A stretch of DNA of 64,000 nt from Diadema setosum (lineage: Eukaryota; Echinodermata; Echinoidea; Diadematoida; Diadematidae). The notes under the pieces were generated by a model, which worked only from the letters and a program-made list of their open reading frames with translations, did not search any database and was not told the origin of the DNA. A program made the translations under genes and the position numbers. Below, in pieces: positions 14,001-26,679 of this stretch; position 1 is the stretch's first letter; every line of letters begins with the position of its first letter. The stretch spans positions 7,656,608 to 7,720,607 of the forward strand of contig CM067075.1 in assembly GCA_033980235.1 (NCBI GenBank), read 5' to 3'.

Positions 14001-14528
14001 AAGAGCACTGCTGGTCAATGGACGCTCATAATTGTAACAAGCACTAAACCCTATAAGTTTATGAATATAACGGCATATTCAGTAGTAATGATGGTGATAA
14101 GTGTGGCATAGTAATAACAATATCATGCTACTGCTATTGGACCATTGCCGCAGCTATTCATTATCTAATATACTTACAACAGTCCCGACGACTACAGTGA
14201 AAGAAGAACTGTAAGTATTATCTCTCAGCATAAACATAATTAACGTGTTAATGTGCTGTCGTAAAGTTTCACTCTCGCCCTTTTGTTCAGTTCTGTACAA
14301 AAGGAAAAACAAATCTGTATGGCTGAAACCGCCCATGATACCATAGAATCCTTATGACAAATGAAATACAAAATGTACTTTCACAACCATTGTGCAATTA
14401 CAATATATGCATGTTTACATCTGTACGTCGTCGAATCTTTTGCGGCTTTGCTGGTCTAATAATTGTACATCAAGCGTAAGGATGGTTTTCATGGTCTCCA
14501 TTTTTTTTTTCGTGCAGAAATAGAAAGG
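11090..14528. other. Non-coding stretch, few features
   Basis: A 20-base C run at 12101-12120 and a stretch at 13600-13690 with degenerate CCTAAC-like units followed by two GGGTAATTG units. No gene recognised. Confidence 0.5.
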
Positions 14529-14909
14529 TTAAAGCCACTATTTATAATTTGCAGATAGAAAATGCAGCTTTAGTGCTTCAAAATAGTTCTTAAATGTGAG
14601 TTAGGGAGAGAAACAACCAACTTTAAAAATGTTAATCTGTATAATCAACATTAAGTATTGTTAAATATACGAAATATGAACAATAGTTTTATTAAAATCA
14701 TTTCTATAGGCTAAACCATCTGCAGTTATGGTTTATTGCGGAAATTAGTGATACAATGTATGTATCTCCTTATATCTGCGATTTTATTGCCATATCTTAT
14801 TGTAGGATGATTTGTGATGCAACGGAACTATACATATGCATCAAATGTGCTGGTTCGAACATTTTTGTTTTTTTAAATCACTACTCCCAATGGTGAACAG
14901 TGGCTTTAA
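14529..14909. mobile_element. TTAA element family D, copy 1
   Basis: TTAA at 14529-14532 and 14906-14909. Shares the blocks 'tagtgctt.aaaatagttct', 'gtgagttaggg.gagaaacaacca' and 'ggtttattg' with the copies at 34.8 and 38.6 kb. Confidence 0.75.
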
Positions 14910-17250
14910 CAACCACGATTATGGTGGCTAAAAATTCACAGAGAAAGTTTAGAGATAGATCTGTTTGCTTGCTTGGAATGTCGGGGGGGGGGGTTCGTTT
15001 ACTAAAGTATTTAATTTCAGATCAACTCTTGTTTCATTTACACCAGCGGAACAGATGAAAACGCACGCCTGCTGCACTGTTATTATTGTCAGCGCACTGG
15101 GAAGAAAACGAATTATTTATTATTTGTATACAACTCTTACGCTGTGAGTTTTCTTCTTAGACCCCGTATTTATTTCCTTCCTTGAAAAAAAAAACCAAAC
15201 AAACAAACAAGGAAAGTTATGGCTTATTGATGTCCCCCACCTTTGAAGAGGATTATGTCACTACGAGATGAGAGAATACCAACTTGGTACTGTTGCAGTA
15301 TGAAGCTATGATAATCCACGTGATGTAATGCATGGTTTCAGATAAGTCTTTCCAGTAACAGGTATGCAGGTTCTTTACAGTGCGGCGGTGCCAAAACGCG
15401 AACCGGAAATTTCCATTTTGTCCATTATAGACGAAAACCAATTTTAGCGGAGGAAGTTGTTAGAAGGTAGATAGGACGGCGAATTTTGAGTGCAGCTCTG
15501 GTTATTCGGTCAATGGGCAAGGTCATGATAGGTAATGATGATATGATGAGTAATGAGATTTATTGATTGTCGTCATTTTTGTGAGCGATCGAGATAGGTA
15601 ACGAGGACAATGAAACACCAGTTAAGCAATGCACGTAGCAAACATAGCCATAATATTCAGAGGACGCCGCATCGCAGCCAATGGCAGCGTGATGGCCTTC
15701 TACATGATATTACTATGAATTTGGGATCCTGTTTAACGTGGGCTGCGGTTATGAAATGAAGCACAATAAAAGCAAGCTACGTAAGATATGATTTGTTGCT
15801 ATTTTGTTGTAATTTTCTACGATCGATCTTGGGATTTGCTGTCGTCGAAGAATGACAATACCCCCGATTAGAGTCGATCATTATTTATTTGCCAGTATTA
15901 CTTACACGTGGTGAGTTTCGTTCAGTACGCTTCAATTTTCCGTTTTCCCTTTTCACTTTAAAAGTTATGTTGGCAGCACGTTTTAAAGATTATGGGGAAT
16001 TAAATAACGTGCTGTGGCATCTGGCTAATACTATATATCTCTTCCATTGTTGAATTGTGGGAAATCGAGCTTGTATGTCGAATAGCCTGTAGTTCAAGCA
16101 TGAGAAAGGGGATTTTTTTTTTAGATTATTATTGAACGTGTATTTGAGGGACGCCCACCACTAAGCTTACACGGAAATAATGTTATTGTGATCCATTCTT
16201 TTTTTAATTACTATCGTCACGCTTTCATTTTCATTATGGTGTTTGCAATACCTCCTTTCCCCATGGCGGTGTACAGTATTGGGAAAATAAATAAATTATT
16301 GTTGTAGCTGTCTTTTCGGCGTGCGCATTCTACATGCTCTAGGATAGGGACTCGGCAATAGAGCGCGCAGCGTACGTACATGGCAGTTTGACATCCGAAT
16401 GCATAGTGCGCAAAAGTAGGGTGCACACGCACACTTTTTCTAATGACTTTCCCTCTCTCTCTGTCCCTCGTTCGTATTACGCTGAGTCCGCCACTGGTGA
16501 ACTCTAACGTCCATTTCCAACATTCGTCATTAGTCGACAAGCAGCTGGCTTGCGTAGGAAGCCGATCGTCAAGCCAGTCCCTCACAGACACACAGGCGCT
16601 TTATACGCGGATACACGGTTTTCGGGGACGCTTGAACTTGGATATATATATATATATATTTCTCTCGAGAATACTTTTTTTTTTGGCGACAGTGGATTAT
16701 GATCACATTTCCTGCTGTTTAAGGTAAGCTGTTTGTTTGAACTTCGCCAAATGTAACGCGTAGAGCAGACTTTGGCGCATTAATACCATGATAGAGCCAG
16801 AATACGAGTATTCACTATTCTGAGTTTGGACTCATGATAAGGGTACTCTTTTAATATCAATAGGCATGAAGATTTTTTTTCTTTCGTACCAGATCTCCCA
16901 GTATCATGCTTCGTGCTTTTCTCCCAACGTCAGCGGAGTAATCATCGGTATAAATCACACCGGTGGTGACAGAAGGTCGTAGTGACTTCCGAGAGAGGAA
17001 ATGAAAAAAAAAAATAGACCGACCTCGCTCTTCAGATCAGCAGACAGACACCTACGTTGTTTTTCCATTCCATAGCTGAAGGCCTATACTTTCATAATAT
17101 AGCGAAATACGCAAGCTAGAAGACACACTTATGATGTTGATGGGAATAGTTGGAATCGCGTAGTAGTAGTCACATGTCAACTGTCAACGACATCAAATTA
17201 CTTGATGAATATCAAAACATTGGCAGGTAAGAAAGTCTTAAATGGGGCGT

Positions 17251-17292
17251 ATCGGAGCAGGGAGGTGGGACCACCTCTCTGATAGATCGGAG
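17251..17292. repeat. CAGGGAGGTGG mini-hairpin with flanking direct repeats
   Basis: ATCGGAG (17251-17257), then CAGGGAGGTGGGACCACC and TCTCTGATAG, then ATCGGAG again (17286-17292). Confidence 0.6.
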
Positions 17293-19256
17293 CAACCAAG
17301 TTTTGTTGAGTGACGTGACACTACACAACCAATGAGATTGTGACGTTATATACCTACTCTAGTAGTAGGGCTGTTTGTAGCACAGGTAATAACGATAGTA
17401 GTATGGCAATATTAGCAATGATTGTTGTGACAACACCATCCAAAGCAGCCTCCCTAGCAAATCATACATTCATTTATCTCCCGAAGTAAGAGAAAACAAA
17501 ATAGCCCTATAGTATTTAGGCCTTCATGTAATATCATACTTATTCATCTAATCGTCTACCACTCCGCAATATATGTATGGCCTACACATAGTTATGTCCA
17601 CATCTATATGTTCGTAGGAATACCCACTACAACTGAAGTCCATCACCATAATTGCGTGAGTATCGCCGACCCATGACCGTGGCCAATGATTTTTGACAGG
17701 TGATGACATAATGCAGTGTGTGTAGGCAATGTAACTGTTGTGCGGCAAGGTAGAGTCGTAAGCTGATGCAAAGAAGGAAACATTGTTTTGAGGGATAAAC
17801 GTAATAAGCGTTCGTCATATCATTAACGATATATAATCACGCCAGCCCTGTGAGTCAGGTTGGTCGGATTTTTTGTCTCTCTCGTCGAAGGCCGAGCTAA
17901 AAAGAGGTGATTTGCGGACGGACGAGTGGATATTCGCGTGCTTCCATTGCTCGGCAGGTAGCGTCCTTTTTAGAAACGCTTTCCCCCTCACTTTCCTCTC
18001 TCCCCCACCAACCGTTCCGTCTCGGGAATTCATGAATGTATGATGAATGGCTCCTGATTATGGGAAAACTGCTTTTGTCTCGCGTTCGCAATCTCACGAA
18101 AATCCCCGGCACGCCTCCGGGGTCCCCCCATCGTCCCGTTAATGCTCGCAGAGAGGACGACCGTGAGCGCCATGGGACGCCGAACAAAGACCATCTCCTG
18201 CAAAGTTAATGGCTCCCGAAATTAATACGAGTAGCTTTGTCATTAACGTGTGTGTATATGCTTCGTGCACCACTCTCAACGACGGGGTACATCACCAGCG
18301 TGAAGTTAACCGTACTTGAAGCGGAGGGTTCTAACCGAGGTTTTGGCCCAGTTATAGCTGCTGTTTGAGGGGCATCCCCTCCCCCCCCCCCCCCCCACCC
18401 TTCCAATCCGCCCTTGCACACTTCCACACGAGAGTCATACGAATGAAATGGTTTCTTGTTTATTATTGGTCGGGAGCGCGTGACCGCTGTAAATCACCTT
18501 TGCCGCGTGCCGAGGAACGGGCTGAGTGGCAAGACGTCCGCTAGGCCGAAGGGATGGGAGCACTTGGGTCGCGTGGAGGGTGTTGGTACTTTGGTGGTTG
18601 GCTCTAAATCAACAAAAGGGTGGAAGATAAGGACAGCCAAGTTAAGTCAAACTCTCGAATGATGCCCAAAATGGTTGCTATTGGAGAGGATTTCATATTT
18701 TCCAATTGTTGATGCATGATTCCGTCATCATACTGTCACATTCAACGCAGTATCCGTGATATTTATACATGTAGATTGGAGAGTATCACCCACCAACTCC
18801 CCTGATTTACGTTTTCTTGAGTTGTAATCGAATCAGTATTGAATAATCGATTTCTTTCTAAAGAATGTAATAATGATCGGCGCGAAAGCAGAACTTCCCC
18901 CCATACACGTTCATTCACACACACAACAAAAGACTCTCGAATACGAGTGTGCGTATTATGTGTCTAAGTATGAATATCATATGAATATTTCATGTGCAAT
19001 GTGGGCTCTACAGGTTTATATTGTTGAACCAATAGATGATAAAAACATAGAGTAGATCTTCCAGTGTATAAACGAATCTCGATGATATTCTTCCCAATCC
19101 GAAGACGCCGCGGTGTTTCACGTAACTTTTCATCCACATACTATTGTACTTCAACGCACAGGTTATTGTCATTTATACATTCGGTGAAGTCCACTCCTTC
19201 AATACACACCACTACCTCTCTCGACTCTGTGTAGCCAGGCTGGTACAACAGATAGC

Positions 19257-19280
19257 CATGGATCTACTCGTAGCTCCATG
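19257..19280. repeat. Tiny AGCTCCAT hairpin, copy 2
   Basis: CATGGATCTACTCGTAGCTC CATG hairpin with ATAGC on the left (19252-19256) and near the right (19283-19287). Confidence 0.45.
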
Positions 19281-20253
19281 GTATAGCTTTGTTCTCCAAA
19301 ATAACCTGCAACACCCACCCATTTTTATTCCACTGCCTCTCGTGTGTAAGGAAGATGTCACACTGACCCCCCTCGGTCAGTCAGGAAATCCAATAGACGT
19401 TGAGCGAAGTGACTGTTTATTACACCAATTTCCCGTCCAGTCGCCCGGCGATGGGGATGAATAAAGTTCAGGAAGTTTTCGGAACTCTTCCGTTGGACAA
19501 TCAGCGTGGTCCTATGGGAACAAGCTGTGTTTACAAGTGCACAGTGTTCTGCGTCCATTGTGGGCGCTCGACATGTATGTAACGCTGCTTGGAGGGACGA
19601 AGTCGAGATCAACTAGAATCATATGGCATGCTGTTTATATCTTCAAAGGTATTCTAACATTCAAATGAAAATTTAAATTTTGGGAGACTTTTACGTGCAG
19701 CCATTAATTTAGGCTACAAATGTAATACAGGACAACCCAGGAACTTTTTCTGTAATTTTTGTTAAAGGTTTCAAGCGGAACACATTTTCCGCTTCAACTT
19801 TCCACCTGACTGTTTGAAAATATTCAATTCAATTTCAGTCACTTGTGGTTTATTTCCATCTAACAAGAGGTGATACAAATATTATGTATATTTTTGATAA
19901 ATCATAGATATTATTGAAAATTTGTAAGAAATACAAACATAAAGTGTGATACAAAATTTACAAACTAATGAATATATAATGCATACTTTGAAACAATACA
20001 TACTTAGCAATACTTCGCAACATGAAATATAACAGGGAAACCAATAAAATACCATTATTCTATCAAAGTTGATCATAACTAATATCGAATTTCACTCATT
20101 GCGAAACACCCCAGAGCACACAGGGCATATATATAGGATATACAATAAAAGAGAAATGTGCTTTAAGTGAAACCACCTCAAGAAAGTATTTCTGTCTCAA
20201 AAGAAAGGGAGGGACAGGAGACCAGTTCTCGCCAGTTGCTCGATCACAGAACG

Positions 20254-20736
20254 AGTCATGTCATAGGCCCGAATTCACGAAGGTGGTACAAATGAAACCA
20301 TGGTTTAAACCATGGACAAAACCATGGAGTGCCAAGTGTCGCATGGAATATTTCGTTACGAAATCAGTTATTTCGTTGATGAAATGATTATTTTGTAACA
20401 AAATGACAACATTTTGTAACTGAATTAATATTTCGTCCACGAAATGATAATTTTGTTTAACAAACCGGTCATTAAATTTGTCGACGAAATGACCAATTTC
20501 ATAACGAAATATTCCGTGCGAGACTTGGCGCTCCATGGTTTTTGTCCATGGTTTAAACCATGGTTTCATTTGTACCACATTCGTGAATTCGGGCCTATAT
20601 AGAGTTTACAAGCACAAACCCTTGTCGGTTGTAAACTGGTAAAGGAGTATGTGCAAAAAGATCTCTTTAAGGGTCTTTGAATGTATGAGCATGAAGACTC
20701 CAACAAGGGTTTTTGCTTGCAGACTAGTCATGTCAT
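20254..20736. repeat. 11-bp direct repeats around the foldback and a second inverted pair
   Basis: AGTCATGTCAT occurs at 20254-20264 and 20726-20736. Between the foldback and the right repeat lies another inverted pair ('tttacaagcacaaacccttg' near 20608 and 'caagggtttttgcttgc' near 20704). Confidence 0.5.
20266..20595. mobile_element. 330-bp foldback element between TA dinucleotides
   Basis: The termini GGCCCGAATTCACGAA and TTCGTGAATTCGGGCC are perfect inverted repeats next to TA on both sides. The complementarity continues inward with gaps (GGTACAAATGAAACCATGG and its complement). The centre is a string of small palindromes of the form ATTTCGTNACGAAAT. TA flanks suggest a Tc1/mariner-type MITE, which is inference. 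Confidence 0.8.
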
Positions 20737-21430
20737 GCTACAGAGCATATTCTTATTATCATAATGGTAAGAAAGTATAATTTACCATCATACGTATACT
20801 CCGCTGGACTTCGCATAGGTGATCGCCATTACTTTGAATAACAATCGCTACAGATGATGTCGAGCATCGCTAAAGCCGAGTTTGTATACTGGTTCGGGGG
20901 AAAGGAAATAGGCGCAGCATTTACAATGTATGATAATAGTGTATACTAGTAGAGATTGCAAGCCTCTATTAATAAGAACCCACGCCTTGTTACGAGCACT
21001 TGGCTTGTGCTGTAATGACTGCCATACAGTATCAATTGTTAATTAGCAATTAATATGACACTCTCGATAAACGTAACGAGACTTCCTTAAAAGATCCTGA
21101 GCTTTGTCACTAGCTGAATATGAAAAGAGAGTAAGAGAGATATACAAAGTGCCAGAGAAAGGGAGAGGGGGAGAAAGGAGGAAAGAGAAATTATGTGCAT
21201 CATATGGGAATAAGAGGGCGGGGTTTTAAACATTTGTATTATAATAATACTTTCCATACTGCTCTGCGTTATATATAGTGTATGCGCAGAGGATTCATTG
21301 GTGTTTGCCAACAAGAGACTTGATTATAGATGTAATGCTGTAACTCTTTAGACCACTCTGCTACGTTCGTGTGGATTATGATTTTGTTTTCACGATCACG
21401 TGCCCGCTGTTAAGGAGCAGTGCTTGCTTT
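20737..21430. other. Non-coding stretch, nothing recognisable
   Basis: AT-rich, no repeat family or coding signal identified apart from short purine-rich runs near 21.15 kb. Confidence 0.4.
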
Positions 21431-21439
21431 TTAGCAAAC

Positions 21440-21625
21440 GGACCAGCAGGACCAGCGGGAGCAGCCGTTGGCCTTATGTTAACTCCGAAGCACCAGGCAC
21501 AGAAGGTATAAAATTGCTTTGCCGAGGGGCACAATCTCTAGGCCTACTACCCGGGGACTCGAACTTGGGGCTTAATCTGCTTATGATTGAAAGTTCGTCT
21601 TCTTACCTACTGAGAATGTGAGAGT
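21440..21625 (-). repeat. Probable tRNA-derived SINE
   Basis: On the minus strand CTCAGTAGGTAAGAAGA (A-box-like, about 21596-21612) is followed some 35-40 nt later by AAGTTCGAGTCCCCGG (B-box-like, about 21551-21566). Downstream is a GTGCCCCTCGGCAAAGCA block that resembles the conserved 3' parts of several animal SINE/LINE families. The anticodon arm does not fold cleanly, so this is not a functional tRNA gene. Confidence 0.45.
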
Positions 21626-21699
21626 TTCTGAACGAGGATGTGAAAAATAAAGTTGTGCGCATTTTGTGTCTCGAAGCACAAAAAGAGAAAGACATATTA

Positions 21700-22395
21700 T
21701 TTCAAGTAAAAAGTACGCAAAGCAGTATTTGACTCACTTCAGATTTTTCAGCAAATAATATACTTAAATTGGAGATCCATCCCAAAAATAAATAAACTCC
21801 AAAAGAAAGAGAAAGGTAATCCATACAGAACGATACAAAAATGGCAAAAATCAGATAAGAAATGAGGAATATTGATAATTTGACATTTTGAAATTTAACT
21901 TTTTTTTTTTGCAAAACATATCTTGAGCAGTCCTTATGAATAGTCAAATGAGCGAGTTAATGATGTCATACCCTCACAATGTGTCACGTGATGTTATGTG
22001 TGAAATTATGTAATTTATGAAATTTAGAAAAAAAAATTATTTTTAGCTAATGCAGGTAATCCATGTTCCCATACCAAGATCAGACTTAACCGTTTTTATT
22101 TTTCATTTTGGGTGGTTTTAAGGCAAATTTTAAGCTTATACAGCTATAATGTAAGAGATTTGTCATTTCTATAATACGAAATTAATAAATTTTGATAACA
22201 CGACAACATCAACGTGCTGACTTAAATATTCATAACGACTGGTCAAGAAGTATTTTCGGAAAAATTGTGAAATTTCAGAATGTCATAACTTCCTTATTTC
22301 GTATCCGAATTTGATATTTTTTGTATTGCTCTTCAGGAAAGTTCCTCAGTTCATAGAGACCAACACCATGGAGTTTAAACAAAAGCATACCTTTA
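21700..22395. repeat. Dispersed repeat family E, copy 2
   Basis: Same block order as the copy at 1440-2035: 'cagtccttatgaa', 'cataccctcaca', 'cataacttccttatttcg'. It lies directly before a TTAA palindromic element. Ends are approximate. Confidence 0.5.
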
Positions 22396-22513
22396 AAATC
22401 AAAACTATGAACCAGACTGTCCGATTTTCCTCCAGCTCTCACTGAGTGTTATTTGTTTTGTTTCGTACAAGTGCATGTTGGGGTGGGGGAGATGGGGGGA
22501 GGGGAACTCCCCT

Positions 22514-23083
22514 TTAAAGGAGAAGTTCACCTTCATAAACATAAGGGTTGAGAGAATGCAGCAATATTAATAAAACACATCAGTGAAAGTTTGAGGAAAA
22601 TTGGACTATAGATGCAAAAGTTATGAATCTTTAAAATTTTTGTGTTGGAACCACTGGATGAGGAGACTACTAAGGCTTGTGATGTCATATGAGTACAACA
22701 GTATAAAGAAAATGTAAAGAAAATTCAACATATTTTCACTTTTTTTGCACACTAAAAGAGCACTTGACTTGCCTCTTTCTAAAGGCAATGGGAATAATAT
22801 TACCCATAACATACTATGTCAGTAACGACTCAAGGGAATGTGTACTTTTTTCAAAAGATGAAATTTCGTGAAATTCTCTTTATATTTTCGTTATATTGTT
22901 GTACGCATGTGACATCATACACTGCAGTAGTCTTCTCATCCAGCGGTGACTGCACAAAAACTTCAAAAATTCATAACTTTTGAACGGATTGTCCGATTTT
23001 CCTCAAACTTTCAATGATGTATTCTACTGATATTGCTACATTCTCTCAATCCTTATGTTAATGAAGGTGAACTTGTCCTTTAA
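22514..23083. mobile_element. TTAA inverted-repeat element, family B copy 1
   Basis: TTAA at 22514-22517 and 23080-23083. Ends are AAAGGAGAAGTTCACC and GGTGAACTTGTCCTTT. Both arms carry the 'gcaatat..acacatcagtgaaagtttgagg' block and 'aaaagttatgaat' in inverted orientation. No transposase frame is present. Confidence 0.82.
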
Positions 23084-23903
23084 GGTTATCGCGCTCCGTC
23101 CGTCTGTCCTAGTTGAGTCACCTGAGGTTAGCCCTGACAAGCAGCACTCGTACACCGACAAGCATCACTCGTACGCGCGCCACGATGAGCACCGAGTGAC
23201 CAACCAAATCAAACACACCGAGGAAATAGAATATGAGTCAGAAATTGAACAATATTGACACAGTTGTAGCGACATATTTCTAGTGAAAGGGCCAGATACG
23301 TCTCGGAGAATCCCCTCCTGAACTTGTGATCTAATATTGACCAAGTTACCTTACGCTACCATCGCCCTCGATCTCTCCCTCCTTCCCCCCCCCCCTCCCT
23401 CCACCTCCTCTCTCGATCGCAGCTCGTTAAGCATCGTTTTGAATTCATTGACGGCGAAACAATGGCAGGACCACTCCATGGGATGATGGGGAATGTCGCA
23501 TAAATGGATTGGCACCATCCATCATAACGACAGGGCCACAAGCCACGGTCAGATCGCTGGTCTAGAAAGAGAAAACACGTAATTACGGCCCATTGTGTCT
23601 GAGTGATAATTGATCTGAAGTCAATTCAAACCGTTTGCACCCAGTCATCAAGATTAAAGGGGGTACGACTAGAGGGGTTAATCAACACTTTCATCTTGTA
23701 TACCAGTGAATTCGCACTGTAAAATGCTACCATTTCTTCGAAATCATGACTGATTCCTTTGTGACATGCAGTGTTAGTATCATTTTGTATATGGAACCAT
23801 ACATTAATTTGTTAGAAATAAATTGAGAATGAAATAAGTTGAATGTACTGAATATTTTCGTTGTATTATAATCAGCAAAAAAAAAAGTTTATTTGGTATT
23901 TAA

Positions 23904-24465
23904 TTAAAGGACAAGTCCACCTTCAAATACATGTGGATTTAGTGAATGCAGCAATATTAGTAGAACACATCTGTGAAAGTTTGGGTAAAATCGGACAATC
24001 CGTTCAAAAGTTATGAATTTTAAAAGTGTCTGCGCAGTCATTTCTGGATGAGAAGACTACTATATATGTATGATGTAACATGGTTACAGCGATATCAGGA
24101 CAATATAAAGAGAATTTCACAAAATGTTATTTCTTGAAAAAAAAAGTACACATTTTCTCGGCTTGTCACTGAAATATGTTAAGGGTAAAATTATTCCCCC
24201 GGCCTCTGAGTCTGAAAGAGGCAAGTCAAGCGTTCTTTTGTTATGCGAGAAAAGTGAAAATAGGCTGAATTTTCTGCATATATTTATAATAATTCTATAC
24301 ATGTGACATCACAAGCTCATCCAGCAGTGACTGAGCAGAAACTTCGAAAAATTCATAAATTTTGAACGGATTGTCCGATTTTCCTCAAACTCTCACTGAT
24401 GTGTTCTACCAATATTGCTGCATTCACTCAATCCACATGTCTATGAAGTTGGACTTTTCCTTTAA
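23904..24465. mobile_element. TTAA inverted-repeat element, family B copy 2
   Basis: TTAA at 23904-23907 and 24462-24465. Ends are AAAGGACAAGTCCACC and GGACTTTTCCTTT. Internal order matches the copy 820 bp upstream, in the same orientation. Confidence 0.82.
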
Positions 24466-24539
24466 TTCAGCAGCTGCCACTCAAGCACCTCTTCCAAACT
24501 CGCTGTATATGGCTGCGTGAGTTATGCAATTTCATATCC

Positions 24540-24582
24540 GTTGAAGGATGGAGCTTCTCTGTTAGTAGCTCCATGGTTGAAG
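24540..24582. repeat. Tiny AGCTCCAT hairpin, copy 3
   Basis: GTTGAAG at 24540-24546 and 24576-24582 enclose a hairpin with arms ATGGAGCT and AGCTCCAT. GTTGAAG occurs once more just downstream, which weakens the target-duplication reading. Confidence 0.5.
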
Positions 24583-26610
24583 CATGGACCTATGGTTGAA
24601 GTAACCGTGCCAGGATGCGGTGTGTACTCAGTATCTAACTACTATGGTTAGGTGAAAGGTCGTTAGTGGTCAAATGCCCGGATGTTATCAAATAGGTTAA
24701 CACTTTTAAGGATCTCGAAGGACAGTATTAATGTCTAACCACAGCGCAGAAGATTTACTCACTGGCAAAATGACTGGATGCTATCTAATCAACCTATTCG
24801 TGTGGTAATATTTTATCGAGAGTGAAACGAAGGTTATTTATGTTGTAATTAAATGCTACTGTGAGAATTGCTAGTATGTAAGGTTACGGTTTAAGTTCTG
24901 TACCCTGGCACAACAAACTGCCTTGAATTTTTTTAAATCTTCTTGTCATTACTTTGACACCGAACAGAGAGTGCTGTGTAGATTAACTGAAGGTACACAT
25001 TAGTTTTAGTTCAATCTCAGAGGAGATGATTAAATGCAACATTGGATGCTGTAAGTGTCCAATTCAATGTACGTTCTTTTAAAGGCCAAATAACATTACA
25101 GTATAATTATCAATATACTAGTATAAACCATCTTATAACGGAGCATCAGAGCGGTTAGGTTAAACCACAGAAGACAGACAACGTTTCTCAATCCATACAC
25201 CAAAGTAGGTTTTAGAGTGCGGCGATCAACGTATTGTGTTATTTTCTTCTCACGAAGTTTCACTTATTCATGTTGTATTTATTGAGATAAAGTCATTCCA
25301 CTTAAAGTCCAAGGAAAAATGCTTTGCCACCTCTTCTTCAATATCAATGCTAAACCACTTAGTGTCACTACGTTTATATCGCTGTGTAATATTGATGTCG
25401 AACATCGTCGCTTTAAAGGGTGTTCGATGCACACAATAAGACACATGTGCACAAAATAATAAGGAAATGCGATGACTAAAATTCTACCCGCCTGCATTGG
25501 ATTGTCGTTCGTTTGTTTGTTTGTTTGTTTGTTTGTTTGTTTGTTTGTTTGTTTGGCTGTTTATGTGTGTGTTGGTTTATTTGTGAGTCTCTCTGCTTTT
25601 TAGGATAAGGTACTGAAAAGGTAACTTTGCTTTGTACTTGTGTGGCCGAAACTGAGCATCGCAGCTCTTTCCAAAGTATAAACTGCTGCTTAAAGAACAA
25701 TCACAGTACAGTGTAACACTTTCCTTTATTTTTGCAGGCATCATTGTTTAATTGAATACTGCTAACACTGTTTTCATAATAATTATCATAGCTATCATTA
25801 TTGTTATTTTGGTAATGATGATGATTATTATTATTGCACTTGTTGTTATATTGATTATGCTGATAATTATTATCTTTGCACCGTCTTGTTGTTGTCATTA
25901 CTGATATTAAAGAGGTTGATGGTATAAGGAGGAACAGGAGGAGGAAGGGGGCATTACCTGAGATGAGGGAGGAACTCTGTGATCTTGCACGCAAAGAAGT
26001 TATAACTTTGACAGGAGAAAGAAATACGAGAGCATTAATTGACCTTACCATGTTCCGTCATGTCATATCCTTTAGGCAATGACAGTATGTATTTCATGAT
26101 TCATTGCACTGATAATAACTGTTTAACCCTTTCTGTGCTAGAAAATTGAGACAGTGTGTGCAGCAACGCTATGGGATTTTCTGTTCCACACGGCAGTCAA
26201 TGCACACGAAGGGTTTATAGCTTCGAGCAGGGAGGTGACCTCCCTGCTTCGAGGAAACAGTGGTAAACTATAAAGACTTTTTATTATAGTCAGTCGACGG
26301 ATAGTCCGTTGGTGCACTGTTGTTAAACGCAGCTAATTATTGGCATATTTTAGTAGCAACTGGACAAATCGATTAAAATGAATGCGGTGTGTCTTCCTTG
26401 TTTAAAAGGCAACGACCCCGTCTCGATTTCATACCTTCGGAGACTATCTGTCTGTTTCCTGCAGTTAATGGAGGAAATTTAGAGTAATATATTCAGGAAA
26501 GCATCTCATTTCTCGTGCGCAATTTGAAAGTCAGTCTAATTATAGAGCGCCCTTCAATAAGATATATTTTGTTCGCTCCACAAATAAATCACGCTAGCAC
26601 AACGTAGTAG

Positions 26611-26652
<42 letters not shown>

Positions 26653-26679
26653 TAACGCTGGTGTATTTTCGGTGGAGAT
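24583..26679. other. Non-coding stretch with GTTT and GT arrays
   Basis: (GTTT)n at 25508-25554 and (GT)n at 26613-26651, plus ATT-rich triplets near 25.75-25.86 kb. No gene recognised. Confidence 0.6.
26220..26253. repeat. CAGGGAGGT mini-hairpin with 8-bp flanking repeats
   Basis: GCTTCGAG at 26220-26227 and 26246-26253 enclose an 18-bp palindrome, CAGGGAGGTGACCTCCCT. Confidence 0.65.

Larger units (their letters stand above)
14910..20253. other. Non-coding stretch, few features
   Basis: Contains two small hairpins (17258 and 19257), a short AT run at about 16640, and a somewhat GC-richer patch at 17.85-18.65 kb with a C run at 18380-18396. No exon or RNA gene could be supported. Confidence 0.5.

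Noticed and set aside
16217..16591. 124-codon minus-strand frame
   Set aside because: Mixed composition but no motif, no splice context and no second supporting exon.
20261..20578. 105-codon minus-strand frame across the foldback element
   Set aside because: The frame is a by-product of the palindromic ATTTCGT units; both strands read similarly because the DNA is self-complementary.
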